Source: Defluviitaleaceae bacterium (lineage in GTDB: Bacteria > Bacillota_A > Clostridia > Lachnospirales > WQUN01). Taken from it: a stretch of 16,589 nucleotides of DNA. The notes beneath the pieces are model-generated. The model ran no database searches. It had not been told where the DNA came from and saw only the letters and a program-made list of their open reading frames with translations. Each line of letters opens with the position of its first letter. The stretch's first letter is position 1. Positions 1 to 7,779 of the stretch are shown piece after piece. The stretch lies in assembly GCA_009779525.1 (NCBI GenBank), contig WREB01000005.1:1-16589 (forward strand). The letters are read 5' to 3'. Both the position numbers and the translations under genes were made by a program.

Positions 1-75
1 GAAATTATGGCAAAAACGCAGGAAAAAATACTGATCGATTCAGGGATCGGGAAGCGGTTAGCCGATGAAAAATAG
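1..75 (+). CDS. ybeY: YbeY endoribonuclease / rRNA maturation factor, 3' end only
   Basis: Frame 1 is open from the window edge and ends at the TAG at 73-75, giving 24 residues that include MAKTQEKILIDSGIGKR. This resembles the C-terminal tail of YbeY, where a Met-x-x-x-Gln-Glu-x-Ile-Leu helix closes the protein, but none of the catalytic His residues lie in the window. YbeY is a metal-dependent RNase involved in 16S rRNA 3'-end maturation and ribosome quality control. The call rests heavily on context: ybeY directly precedes a DgkA-type kinase and era in many Bacillota. The reading frame overlaps the next gene by 11 bases, suggesting translational coupling. The fragment is too short to be certain. 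Confidence 0.6.
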   Translation, partial: EIMAKTQEKILIDSGIGKRLADEK

Positions 76-436
76 AAGGCTGCTCAGGAGTTTCCGCGAC
101 GCGTGGCGGGGTATTCGCAAAACCGCGGCGACGGAGCGGAACTTCAAGATACATATCGCGGCGGGCATCGCCGTCGTTATAATATGCATGCTGCTTAAGC
201 TGGAGCTATCGCTTTTCGTATGGGTGATATTCGCGGTGTTCGCGGTTTTGGGCGCCGAACTCTTCAACACGGCCGTCGAGGCGCTAACCGACCTCGTCTG
301 CGAAAGCAAGCCCCATCCGCTCGCCAAAAAGGCGAAGGACGCGGCGGCCGGCGCGGTGCTGGTGGCTTCGCTGCAAGCGGTCGCGGTCGCGCTGACGCTG
401 GCGTTCGTATTGATTGGCCGCCGCGCCGGAAATTAA
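65..436 (+). CDS. dgkA: DgkA-family membrane kinase (undecaprenol / diacylglycerol kinase)
   Basis: A 123-residue integral membrane protein of normal family length. Family hallmarks are visible: Glu-Arg-Asn-Phe-Lys-Ile-His at 24-30, Glu65 followed by Asn68-Thr-Ala-Val-Glu72 in the central helix, and Lys91-Asp-Ala-Ala-Ala-Gly-Ala before the last helix. Three hydrophobic segments (about 31-46, 49-67 and 94-117) match the three-helix DgkA fold. The family transfers phosphate from ATP to a lipid alcohol in the membrane. In Gram-positive bacteria the characterised member acts mainly on undecaprenol, feeding the wall-precursor carrier pool, so the symbol udpK would also fit. The ATG at 65 lies inside the end of ybeY, so expression probably depends on read-through. 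The family call is firm; the lipid substrate is inferred. Confidence 0.93.
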   Translation: MKNRRLLRSFRDAWRGIRKTAATERNFKIHIAAGIAVVIICMLLKLELSLFVWVIFAVFAVLGAELFNTAVEALTDLVCESKPHPLAKKAKDAAAGAVLVASLQAVAVALTLAFVLIGRRAGN

Positions 437-440
437 GCAC

Positions 441-445
441 GGGAG
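441..445 (+). promoter_or_regulatory. Ribosome binding site fixing the TTG start of the DUF3048 gene
   Basis: GGGAG sits 7 bases before the TTG at 453. The in-frame TTG at 414 has no comparable site and lies inside dgkA. This site therefore selects 453 as the start. Confidence 0.6.
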
Positions 446-452
446 AAACGGA

Positions 453-1727
453 TTGAAAAAGGACTATAAAAAAAGTTTCCAAAAGATTAAGTACGCGTTG
501 ATCGGGCTTGCGCTGTTTGGGGCGCTGGCTCCCTTCTTTTTTGTTCTGTTTGCTCCGGCGTTTTTAACCGGGCAGGCCCGGGCGGCCGCGGACGATTTTC
601 CCGCCGAACCGGACGAAACGCCGGTCGGCGATCCGCAGGAAAACGAACCGGCGCTTGATGATTTGGACCCGCTTTTTGAAACAGATGTCAAAAAATCCGA
701 AGATGAGCCAGCGTTCGAGGAAAAAAACGGTTCGGAGGAAAACATACCGGATGAAAACGAAAAGATTTACCGAAGCTTCCTGACCGGTCTTCCGATGGAA
801 GAGCAGGAAGTTGGCCGCAGGCCCGTCGCGGTCGTGATAAACAATCTGTTCCCGGCGCTTCCGCAAAGCGGGATATCGCAGGCCGACGTCATTTACGAAT
901 CGCTCGCCGAAGGCAACATAACGAGGCTCGTCGCGATCTTCCAAGTCTTCGACGCGCCGAAGATCGGGCCGGTGCGCTCCGCCCGCGATTACTTCATCCA
1001 CTACGCGCTGGACTTCGACGCGATATTCGTGCACCACGGCTACAGCCCGTCCGCGTATGATCGCTTCAGGGAGTTGGGTATCGACCGGCTGGACGGGCTG
1101 AGGCTCGAGGGTTCATATTATTGGCGCGACAGAACGTATCCCGATTGGGACGAGATCAATTCGGGCAAGACGCGCTCGCTCGAGCACAGTTCCTACACAA
1201 GCGCCGAAAACATAAGGAACGCCTCGGCCGAGTTCGGTTTCCGCGAGACCGTTTCCGAAGACGAAAGATTCGGCTTCGCATTCAACCCCCCGGGTTCTCC
1301 GCCAAACACGCAGTACGGCGGGGGGATCGCCGAGATAATAGATGTGCAGTTTTCGAGGGAGTACGCGCGTTCGTTTACCTACGATCCCGAGACGCGGCTA
1401 TACGCCGTATTCAACAGGGACGGGCCGCATATCGACGCGCTAAGCCGCGAGCAGCTGCGCGTGACGAACATTTTGATTCAATCCGTCAAGTCGCGGGTGA
1501 TATCGGGCGACGCCGCCGGCAGGAGGGACGTCCAAACGATCGGTTCGGGCATGGGCTACCTCGTGACGCAAGGCGGTTACGTGCCGGCGCGCTGGGAAAA
1601 GGAAGACCATTTTTCGCCGACCCGGTGGTACTTCGCAAACGGCGAGGAACTCCGCTTAAACATTGGAAGGACTTGGATATGCGTGCTGCAGGACAGCGTA
1701 TCGCCGGTTTTCGAATACTATGACTGA
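453..1727 (+). CDS. DUF3048 domain-containing exported or membrane-anchored protein (YerB-like)
   Basis: A 424-residue protein starting at TTG. Residues 1-13 are basic and about 14-38 are strongly hydrophobic, followed by an Ala-Arg-Ala-Ala stretch that could be a signal-peptidase site. There is no lipobox Cys, unlike YerB of Bacillus, so it is either released or held by an N-terminal anchor. Residues about 45-108 form a Glu/Asp/Pro-rich linker. The DUF3048 N-terminal region covers roughly 110-255 and includes GPVRSARDY and an HHGYSPSAYDRF block. The C-terminal region runs to the end with Gly-Arg-Thr-Trp-Ile. The molecular function of DUF3048 is unknown, although the proteins face the cell exterior. 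It starts 16 bases after dgkA and overlaps era by 8 bases. In many Bacillota this spot is empty or holds cdd, so the position is unusual. Confidence 0.88.
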   Translation: MKKDYKKSFQKIKYALIGLALFGALAPFFFVLFAPAFLTGQARAAADDFPAEPDETPVGDPQENEPALDDLDPLFETDVKKSEDEPAFEEKNGSEENIPDENEKIYRSFLTGLPMEEQEVGRRPVAVVINNLFPALPQSGISQADVIYESLAEGNITRLVAIFQVFDAPKIGPVRSARDYFIHYALDFDAIFVHHGYSPSAYDRFRELGIDRLDGLRLEGSYYWRDRTYPDWDEINSGKTRSLEHSSYTSAENIRNASAEFGFRETVSEDERFGFAFNPPGSPPNTQYGGGIAEIIDVQFSREYARSFTYDPETRLYAVFNRDGPHIDALSREQLRVTNILIQSVKSRVISGDAAGRRDVQTIGSGMGYLVTQGGYVPARWEKEDHFSPTRWYFANGEELRLNIGRTWICVLQDSVSPVFEYYD

Positions 1728-2634
1728 GCCGGGGACCCGTTCGGGTTTCGTATCCGTCGTGGGCCGCGCGAACGTCGGCAAGTCGACGCTCGTAAACTTG
1801 TTCGTCGGCGAAAAAATCACGATCGTATCCCCGAAGCCCCAGACGACGCGCAACACGATCCGCGGCGTGCTGACTCGCGGCGGGGCCCAGGCGGTTTTTC
1901 TGGATACGCCGGGCCTGCACCGCCCCCGGACGAAGCTCGGGGGTTACATGGTAAAATGCGCCGTCTCGGCGCTTTTCGAATCCGACGTCGTGCTTTTTAT
2001 GACGGAGCCGCGCTTAAGGGTGCCGGAAGAGGACGCGAATATCATCGAAAAGCTTCGCAAAACGGAAGCGGCCGTATTTTTGGTGATAAATAAAGTCGAT
2101 ACGGTCGCGAAACCGGATTTGTTGAAAATAATCGAAAATTATATTAAGCTCCGCCCGTTTGACGAAATATTCCCTGTCTCGGCGCTTAAGGCGGACAATA
2201 CCGGGGCGCTGCTTGACGCGATATTTAAAAGGCTTCCCGACGGGCCGATGTATTTTCCCGAGGACAGCGTCACGGACATGCCGGAACGGACGCTCGCGGC
2301 CGAAATAATAAGGGAGAAGGCGCTTTCGTTCCTTCAGGAAGAAATACCGCACGGGATCGCCGTGGAAATATTGCTGATGCGCGGGCGCGAAGGCGCGGGA
2401 GACGGCATCGTGGATATCGAGGCGTCGATTTACTGCGAGAAGGATTCGCACAAGCCGATCATAATCGGCAGGGGCGGCGAAACCCTAAAAAAGATCGGCG
2501 CGGCGGCGCGAAGGGACATCGAGGCGCTGCTCGGCTCGAGGATATACCTGCAGCTGTGGGTTAAGGTCAAGAAAAATTGGCGCGACAACGACCTGCTTTT
2601 AAAAAATTTCGGCTACGACCCGAAGGAAGCCTGA
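1720..2634 (+). CDS. era: GTPase Era, ribosome assembly factor
   Basis: A 304-residue protein with the complete Era layout. The G1 loop is GRANVGKST at 15-23, with Ala where most Era proteins have Pro. The G2 region contains PQTTRNTIRG, G3 is DTPG at 62-65, G4 is NKVD at 124-127, and the G5 Ser-Ala-Leu-Lys follows. The C-terminal KH domain carries GRGGE at 250-254 (GxxG loop) and ends in the usual Trp-Val-Lys-Val-Lys-x-x-Trp-Arg segment. Era binds the 3' end of 16S rRNA and acts in 30S maturation, the same process as YbeY upstream. The ATG at 1720 is chosen because it precedes the Era core by the normal distance. An upstream in-frame ATG at 1663 would add 19 residues unlike Era. The 8-base overlap with the preceding gene suggests coupling. 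Confidence 0.97.
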   Translation: MTEPGTRSGFVSVVGRANVGKSTLVNLFVGEKITIVSPKPQTTRNTIRGVLTRGGAQAVFLDTPGLHRPRTKLGGYMVKCAVSALFESDVVLFMTEPRLRVPEEDANIIEKLRKTEAAVFLVINKVDTVAKPDLLKIIENYIKLRPFDEIFPVSALKADNTGALLDAIFKRLPDGPMYFPEDSVTDMPERTLAAEIIREKALSFLQEEIPHGIAVEILLMRGREGAGDGIVDIEASIYCEKDSHKPIIIGRGGETLKKIGAAARRDIEALLGSRIYLQLWVKVKKNWRDNDLLLKNFGYDPKEA

Positions 2635-2653
2635 GCCGGAAGGGGAACCTGCG

Positions 2654-3184
2654 ATGCTTTGCGAAAAATGCCAGAAAAACCAGGCGACGATCCATATGCA
2701 GCACATCATAAACGGGATCAAGATGGAGTTCCATCTGTGCCCCGCCTGCTCGATTTCCCTCGCGGAACTTCCAATTTCATTCGAAAATTTATTCCAGGGG
2801 GTGCTCGACTCAATCCTGTCGGTTTCGGGCGGCGGCTCGAAGGCCGACTTAAAGACGCAGGTCCCGAAAATTAAATGCGAATCCTGCGGCATGACATACG
2901 AGCGCTTCAAAAAAGGCGGTAAGCTCGGGTGCGCCGAGTGCTACGGCACCTTCTCAAACGAACTCGGCGCGCTTTTAAAGAACGTGCAGGGCAACGCGAG
3001 GCACGAAGGCAAGTTCCCTAAGCGATTCGGCGTCGAGTTCAGGCAGAAAAGGGAGGCCGACAGGCTGCGCGAGATGCTAAAGCGGGCCGTCGAAGACGAA
3101 AACTTCGAGGAAGCCGCAAGCCTCCGCGACAAAATCAGGGCGATGGCGGACGAGCCGGTTTTGCCCGAGGGTGGCGGCGAATGA
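2654..3184 (+). CDS. mcsA: McsA, zinc-binding activator of the McsB arginine kinase
   Basis: A 176-residue protein with two paired zinc motifs: Cys3-x-x-Cys6 with Cys29-x-x-Cys32, and Cys75-x-x-Cys78 with Cys93-x-x-Cys96. A UVR-type coiled segment lies near 140-165 (Glu-Asp-Glu-Asn-Phe-Glu-Glu-Ala-Ala-x-Leu-Arg-Asp). This is the full McsA layout. In Bacillus, McsA binds McsB and stimulates its protein-arginine kinase activity, and it helps deliver substrates to ClpC. A purine-rich AGGGGAA site precedes the ATG. The gene begins 19 bases after era and its stop overlaps the mcsB start by 4 bases. In Bacillus and many relatives ctsR lies immediately upstream; here era takes that place. Confidence 0.93.
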   Translation: MLCEKCQKNQATIHMQHIINGIKMEFHLCPACSISLAELPISFENLFQGVLDSILSVSGGGSKADLKTQVPKIKCESCGMTYERFKKGGKLGCAECYGTFSNELGALLKNVQGNARHEGKFPKRFGVEFRQKREADRLREMLKRAVEDENFEEAASLRDKIRAMADEPVLPEGGGE

Positions 3185-4212
3185 GCGGCACATGGTACTC
3201 CGACGCCTCGACCGACGAAAACCAAATCGTCTCGTCAAGGGTTCGGCTAGCGCGCAACATCAGGAAATATCCCTTCGGGCAGATGCTTTCAAAGGAAAAG
3301 GCGCAGCGGATGATCGCCGAGACGGTTTCGGCGGTGAAAAACGGGCGGACTGCCCTAGACAAGCTCTACCACTCCATCTCCCTCGGGGATTTCAACGAAA
3401 CCGAGCAGAAAGTTTTTTTGGAAAAGCATATCGTCAGCCCCGAGTTTATCAGAAACGGGAAGCCGCGCGGGCTGCTGCTCAAGGACGACGAGAACGTCAG
3501 CATAATGCTTAACGAGGAAGACCACATACGCATCCAGACGATAACCCCCGGCGACAGCCTGGACGCAGCGTTTGAGCTCGCCGGCAGGATGGACGACCTG
3601 ATCGAGGAGAGCGTCGAGTACGCGTTCGACAAGGACTACGGCTACCTTACTTCATGCCCGACAAACACCGGGACGGGGCTGCGCGCCTCCTTCATGATCC
3701 ATCTCCCCGCGCTCGAGAAGACCGGCCAGCTTAAAAACCTCATGCCCGCGATAAGCAAGTTCGGAGTGACCCTGAGGGGCACCCACGGCGAGGGGACCGA
3801 ACCGATGGGCGCTATGTACCAGATATCAAACCAGATAACGCTCGGCAAGTCGGAGACGGACATCATCGCGGTTTTGCAAAACGTGACTAAGACCGTGACC
3901 GAAAGGGAAGCGTCGCTTCGCGAAAAGATGCTTAGCCAGCACAGGCAGGACATGGAGAACAACATCTGCCGCGCCTACGGGCTGCTCGTCTACAGCAAGA
4001 AGATCTCGCTCAAAGAAGCGATGGACCTGCTTTCGGAGATAAGGCTCGGATACGTGACGGGCCTGCTCGGGCAAAAAAAGCCCGTCAAGCGTATATACCA
4101 AATAATGATCGAGATCCAGCCCGGCCACCTCCAGCGGATGGCCGGCGCGGAGCTTAACGAAGGCGAAATGGACGCATGGCGCGCCGAATACATACAAAAA
4201 GCGTTTTCGTAA
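3181..4212 (+). CDS. mcsB: McsB protein arginine kinase
   Basis: A 343-residue guanidino-kinase-fold protein that phosphorylates Arg side chains, marking proteins for ClpC-ClpP. Visible landmarks are SSRVRLARN at 18-26 (nucleotide-binding arginines), NEEDHIRIQ at 111-119, Cys159 in the CPTNTGTGLR block, and RGTHGEGTE at 199-207. All match active McsB. The C-terminal phospho-arginine pocket motif, normally Arg-Asp-x-x-Arg-Ala, reads Met-Asp-Ala-Trp-Arg-Ala at 330-335, so its first Arg is lost. It overlaps mcsA by an ATGA junction and precedes clpC by 12 bases, a standard operon arrangement. Identity is secure; whether allosteric pArg sensing survives is open. Confidence 0.95.
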   Translation: MSGTWYSDASTDENQIVSSRVRLARNIRKYPFGQMLSKEKAQRMIAETVSAVKNGRTALDKLYHSISLGDFNETEQKVFLEKHIVSPEFIRNGKPRGLLLKDDENVSIMLNEEDHIRIQTITPGDSLDAAFELAGRMDDLIEESVEYAFDKDYGYLTSCPTNTGTGLRASFMIHLPALEKTGQLKNLMPAISKFGVTLRGTHGEGTEPMGAMYQISNQITLGKSETDIIAVLQNVTKTVTEREASLREKMLSQHRQDMENNICRAYGLLVYSKKISLKEAMDLLSEIRLGYVTGLLGQKKPVKRIYQIMIEIQPGHLQRMAGAELNEGEMDAWRAEYIQKAFS

Positions 4213-4216
4213 GGGG
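4211..4216 (+). promoter_or_regulatory. Ribosome binding site fixing the clpC start
   Basis: AAGGGG overlaps the end of mcsB (stop at 4210-4212). It is 8 bases from the ATG at 4225 but only 2 bases from the in-frame TTG at 4219. The ATG is therefore preferred. Confidence 0.6.
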
Positions 4217-4224
4217 TTTTGGAC

Positions 4225-6729
4225 ATGCAGCAGCGGCCTTTCACCGAAAGGGCTAAACAGGCGATAAAAAACGCGCAGGACGCGGCGGTCGAATTCGGCC
4301 ACACATACGTCGGGACCGAGCATTTGCTGCTCGGCCTTGCCGAAGTCGAGGACGGGATCGCGGCGAGGGCGCTCGAGGGCCAGGGCGTGACCGCGACCGA
4401 GGTTACGAACCAGATCGAGGAGACGGTCGGGACCAAGGACGCCGGCGGCATGATGCCGCAGGACTTCACGCCGCGCACCAAGCGCATATTCGACTTGAGC
4501 TCCCAGATCGCCGTCCAGATGAAGGCGCAAAACGTCGGGACCGAGCACCTGCTCATGGCGCTGATGCGCGAGCAGGATTCGCTCGCGGTAAAAATTTTGG
4601 CGACGCTCGGCGTAAACATGCAAAAGCTTAGCGACGACATCACGGCGGCGCTCGGCGAGGGCGAGAAGCAGCAGGGCGCCCAGCCCATCAACCCCAAAAT
4701 CCAAAGGCAGGCGAAGACCGGCACCCCGTTTCTCGACAGGTACAGCCGCGACTTCACCCAAATGGCTTCGGAGGGCAAGTTCGACCCGATAATCGGGAGA
4801 ACCAGGGAAACCGAGCGCGTGATACAGATTCTAAGCCGCAGGACAAAAAATAACCCGTGCCTCGTCGGCGACCCGGGCGTCGGCAAGACCGCGATCGCCG
4901 AGGGGCTCGCGCAAAAGATAAATTCGGGCGACGTGCCGGAAACCGTCAAGGACAAGCGCGTGGTCGCGCTGGATCTGTCCGCGATGGTCGCGGGGAGCAA
5001 GTACAGGGGCGAATTCGAAGAACGCATAAAAAAGGTTCTGCAGGAAGTCCGCCAAAACTCCGGCGTGATCCTTTTCATAGACGAACTGCACACGCTTATC
5101 GGGGCGGGCGCCGCGGAGGGCGCGCTCGACGCCGCAAACATATTGAAGCCGTCGCTCGCCCGCGGCGAGATGCAAGTCATCGGCGCGACGACCCTTGACG
5201 AGTACCGGAAGCACGTCGAAAAGGACGCCGCGCTCGAGCGCCGCTTCCAGCCCGTCATGGTGGACGAGCCGAGCGAGGACGAGACCGCGGAGATACTCAT
5301 GGGGATCCGCGAAAAATACGAGGACCACCATAAAGTCACGATCACCGACGCCGCGGTGCTATCCGCAGTCAAGCTCTCCGCGAGGTACGTGACGGACCGC
5401 TTCCTCCCCGATAAGGCGATCGACCTGCTCGACGAGGCATCGTCCAAGGTCAGGCTCCGCTCCTACACCTCCCCGCCGAACATCAAGGAAATTAACGCGA
5501 AAATCGCCGCCATGGAAAAAGAAAAGGAAGAAGCGATAAAAAACGAGGAGTTCGAAAAGGCGGGCGAAATAAAGCAAAAGCAGGGCGAGCTCAAGGAAAA
5601 ACTGGGCGAAGCGGAGCGCGAATGGAAGGACGCCAACGCAAAGTCGCACCACATTGTCGACGAGGACGACATCGCAGACGTCGTCTCCAGCATGACGGGC
5701 GTCCCGGTAAAGAAGCTGCAGCAGGAGGAAAGCCTCCGGCTCATGAAGATGGAGGAGACGCTCCACAAGAGGATCGTGGGGCAGGACGCCGCGGTCAAAA
5801 CGGTTTCGAAGGCGATACGCAGGGGCCGCGTCGGGCTAAAGAACCCGAAGCGCCCGATCGGTTCGTTTTTGTTCCTCGGTCCGACCGGCGTCGGCAAGAC
5901 GTACCTGTGCCGCGCGCTCGCCGAAATCCTATTCGGCGACGAAAACGCGATAATCCGCGTAGACATGTCGGAATACATGGAAAAGCATTCGGTATCGCGC
6001 CTAATCGGCTCGCCGCCCGGCTACGTAGGCTACGACGAGGGCGGGCAGGTAAGCGAGCGGATACGCAGGAAGCCGTATTCGGTTGTGCTCTTCGACGAAG
6101 TCGAGAAGGCGCACCCCGACGTCTTCAACGTATTGCTTCAGGTGCTCGACGACGGCCATATTACGGACGCGCAGGGCAGGAAGGTAAATTTTAAGAACAC
6201 AGTCATAATCATGACGTCAAACGCGGGCGCGCGCTCGATCGTCGAGCCGAAGAAACTCGGCTTCGTTTCCAATTTCGATCGGGACCGTTCCTACGAGGAC
6301 ATGAAGAAAGTCGTTATGGACGAGGTCAAGCAGCTTTTCAGGCCCGAATTCCTAAATCGAATCGACGACATAATCGTCTTCCACCCGCTCGACCGCGACA
6401 ACATAAAGCAGATAACCCGGCTAATGCTCTTCGAGACGACGCAGCGCGTGATGACTAGCACCGGAATCAACTCGACGTGCACAGAAGAACTCGTCGAGCA
6501 CATCGCGTGCGACGGCTACGACCAGATGTACGGGGCGAGGCCGCTGCGCCGCGCGATACAGACGAAGATAGAGGACGAACTGGCCGAGGCGGTCCTCGAC
6601 GGGCGCTTCCGCGAAGGCGACGACCTGACGATCGACTATATCGAAGGCAAAGTCGCGTTCATGAAAAAAGCCGGGCATGAAGAAACGGGCGGCGGCGGGG
6701 GCGATGCAAACGAACCGGAAGCGGTATAG
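4225..6729 (+). CDS. clpC: ClpC, AAA+ unfoldase of the ClpCP protease
   Basis: An 834-residue class I Clp ATPase. Order of parts: double Clp-N repeat (about 1-145, starting with FTERAKQAI); first AAA+ module with Walker A GDPGVGKT at 215-222 and Walker B acidic pair Asp286-Glu287; a UVR-containing middle domain around 425-475; second module with Walker A GPTGVGKT at 552-559 and Asp624-Glu625; and a C-terminal Clp domain. Leu678-Gly-Phe680 is the tripeptide loop that docks ClpP, so this is a protease partner rather than a ClpB-type disaggregase. The Clp-N domain of ClpC is the known receptor for phospho-arginine-tagged clients, consistent with mcsA and mcsB immediately upstream. The tail carries a run of five glycines. 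No CtsR-type heptamer repeats were seen upstream. ClpP is not in the window. Confidence 0.96.
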   Translation: MQQRPFTERAKQAIKNAQDAAVEFGHTYVGTEHLLLGLAEVEDGIAARALEGQGVTATEVTNQIEETVGTKDAGGMMPQDFTPRTKRIFDLSSQIAVQMKAQNVGTEHLLMALMREQDSLAVKILATLGVNMQKLSDDITAALGEGEKQQGAQPINPKIQRQAKTGTPFLDRYSRDFTQMASEGKFDPIIGRTRETERVIQILSRRTKNNPCLVGDPGVGKTAIAEGLAQKINSGDVPETVKDKRVVALDLSAMVAGSKYRGEFEERIKKVLQEVRQNSGVILFIDELHTLIGAGAAEGALDAANILKPSLARGEMQVIGATTLDEYRKHVEKDAALERRFQPVMVDEPSEDETAEILMGIREKYEDHHKVTITDAAVLSAVKLSARYVTDRFLPDKAIDLLDEASSKVRLRSYTSPPNIKEINAKIAAMEKEKEEAIKNEEFEKAGEIKQKQGELKEKLGEAEREWKDANAKSHHIVDEDDIADVVSSMTGVPVKKLQQEESLRLMKMEETLHKRIVGQDAAVKTVSKAIRRGRVGLKNPKRPIGSFLFLGPTGVGKTYLCRALAEILFGDENAIIRVDMSEYMEKHSVSRLIGSPPGYVGYDEGGQVSERIRRKPYSVVLFDEVEKAHPDVFNVLLQVLDDGHITDAQGRKVNFKNTVIIMTSNAGARSIVEPKKLGFVSNFDRDRSYEDMKKVVMDEVKQLFRPEFLNRIDDIIVFHPLDRDNIKQITRLMLFETTQRVMTSTGINSTCTEELVEHIACDGYDQMYGARPLRRAIQTKIEDELAEAVLDGRFREGDDLTIDYIEGKVAFMKKAGHEETGGGGGDANEPEAV

Positions 6730-6764
6730 CAACGCCCGAGGAATAACCGAATGGGGGATACGCT

Positions 6765-7763
6765 TTGACCGCGAACGATAGGTTTAAGAACACGCTCGGC
6801 TTCAAAAAACCGGAGGGTCGCCTCCCGATGCTGGAGTGGGCGTTTTGGTGGGACAAGACCTACCGGCGCTGGCAGGACGACGGCCTGCCTTCCGATGTCG
6901 GGATAGACGGCCTTCAGGATTATTTCGGCCTCGACCATCTGGTCTGCGTCGCGGTCAAAAATTTCAGCGACGGCTTCCCGAGGGCAAAGTACCACGGCGG
7001 GCCGGTGATAACCGGCGAAGAGTCGTACGCCGAAGTAAGGAAGCTCCTTTTTAGCGCCGACTCGATCGGCAAAACGGTTGGCGAGCTTAAAAAGATAAAG
7101 GACCGTCACGCCGCCGGCGAAATTTCCGTCTGGCTTTGGCTCGACGGTTTTTTTTGGTTCCCGCGCAGCCTGTTTGGGATCGAGGGCCATCTGCTTTCGT
7201 TCTACGACCACCCCGGGCTGCTCGGCCGCATAAACGGGGAGCTTGCGTCGCATTACGAACGCGCGCTCGAAGCCGTCTACGAAGTGCTCGTGCCCGACAT
7301 GGTCGGGTTCGCCGAGGACATGTCCTACAACCACGGGCCGATGTTATCGCGCGCCGCCTTCGACGAATTTCTGCTCCCGTACTACAGGCGGATAATCCCG
7401 ATTTTAAAATCAAACGGTTCCAAGGTCTTCATAGATTCGGACGGGGACGTGACCCAGATGATTCCGTGGCTTTTGGAAGCTGGCGCCGACGGGATATTCC
7501 CGCTCGAGCGGCAGGCGGGCGTCGACGTCGTAAAGATTCGCGAGGCTTACCCCAATTTGCTTGTCATGGGCGCGTTCGACAAGATGACCATGATAAGGGG
7601 CGAGGAGGCCATGCGCGCCGAATTCGAAAGGCTTTTCCCCGTGATGCGGCAGGGCGGCTTCATACCCGCCTGCGACCACCAAACCCCGCCCGAGGTTTCG
7701 CTAAGTAACTATAAAATTTATATCAGGCTGCTCGGCGAGTACTGCGCGAGGGCGGTCGAATAA
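6765..7763 (+). CDS. Uroporphyrinogen decarboxylase (URO-D)-fold protein, metal-site variant
   Basis: A 332-residue protein starting at TTG, with GGGGG 8 bases upstream. The overall pattern is that of the URO-D/methyltransferase superfamily: Leu-Glu-Trp-Ala-Phe-Trp near the start, a central Glu-Asp-Met segment, and a C-terminal Cys303-Asp-His with Thr-Pro-Pro-Glu. It lacks haem-pathway context, so true HemE is unlikely. Where corrinoid methyltransferases of this fold have His-x-Cys-Gly, this protein has Asp224-Ser-Asp226-Gly. It keeps a Cys at the position of the third zinc ligand. A simple MtaA-like zinc-thiol role is therefore doubtful and the substrate is unknown. It follows clpC by 35 bases and may ride on the same transcript. 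Its stop codon abuts that of the convergent next gene. Confidence 0.8.
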   Translation: MTANDRFKNTLGFKKPEGRLPMLEWAFWWDKTYRRWQDDGLPSDVGIDGLQDYFGLDHLVCVAVKNFSDGFPRAKYHGGPVITGEESYAEVRKLLFSADSIGKTVGELKKIKDRHAAGEISVWLWLDGFFWFPRSLFGIEGHLLSFYDHPGLLGRINGELASHYERALEAVYEVLVPDMVGFAEDMSYNHGPMLSRAAFDEFLLPYYRRIIPILKSNGSKVFIDSDGDVTQMIPWLLEAGADGIFPLERQAGVDVVKIREAYPNLLVMGAFDKMTMIRGEEAMRAEFERLFPVMRQGGFIPACDHQTPPEVSLSNYKIYIRLLGEYCARAVE

Positions 7764-7779
7764 TTAATCGTAAACGCCC
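7750..7779. repeat. Short inverted repeat around two abutting stop codons
   Basis: GGGCG at 7750-7754 can pair with CGCCC at 7775-7779. Between them lies an imperfect palindrome at 7757-7770 spanning the TAA/TTA junction of the convergent genes. It has no T-tract and only a 5-bp outer stem. It could be a weak two-way hairpin, but it may be chance in GC-rich coding DNA. Confidence 0.2.

Noticed and set aside
1663..1719. Longer N-terminus for Era from an ATG at 1663
   Set aside because: It would overlap the DUF3048 gene by 65 bases and add residues not found in Era. The ATG at 1720 gives the normal length.
2635..2653. CtsR operator before mcsA
   Set aside because: The 19-base gap has no heptad repeat. 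A lone GGTCAA-like string near 2567 lies inside era without a second half.
3990..5447. 485-residue minus-strand open frame
   Set aside because: Opposite mcsB/clpC, whose domains are unmistakable. The translation is Ser/Arg-rich with no motif, as expected from the antisense of GC-rich coding DNA.
6765..7763. Haem-pathway uroporphyrinogen decarboxylase (hemE)
   Set aside because: Sequence divergence, three side-by-side paralogues and the absence of any other haem gene point to the wider URO-D/methyltransferase superfamily.
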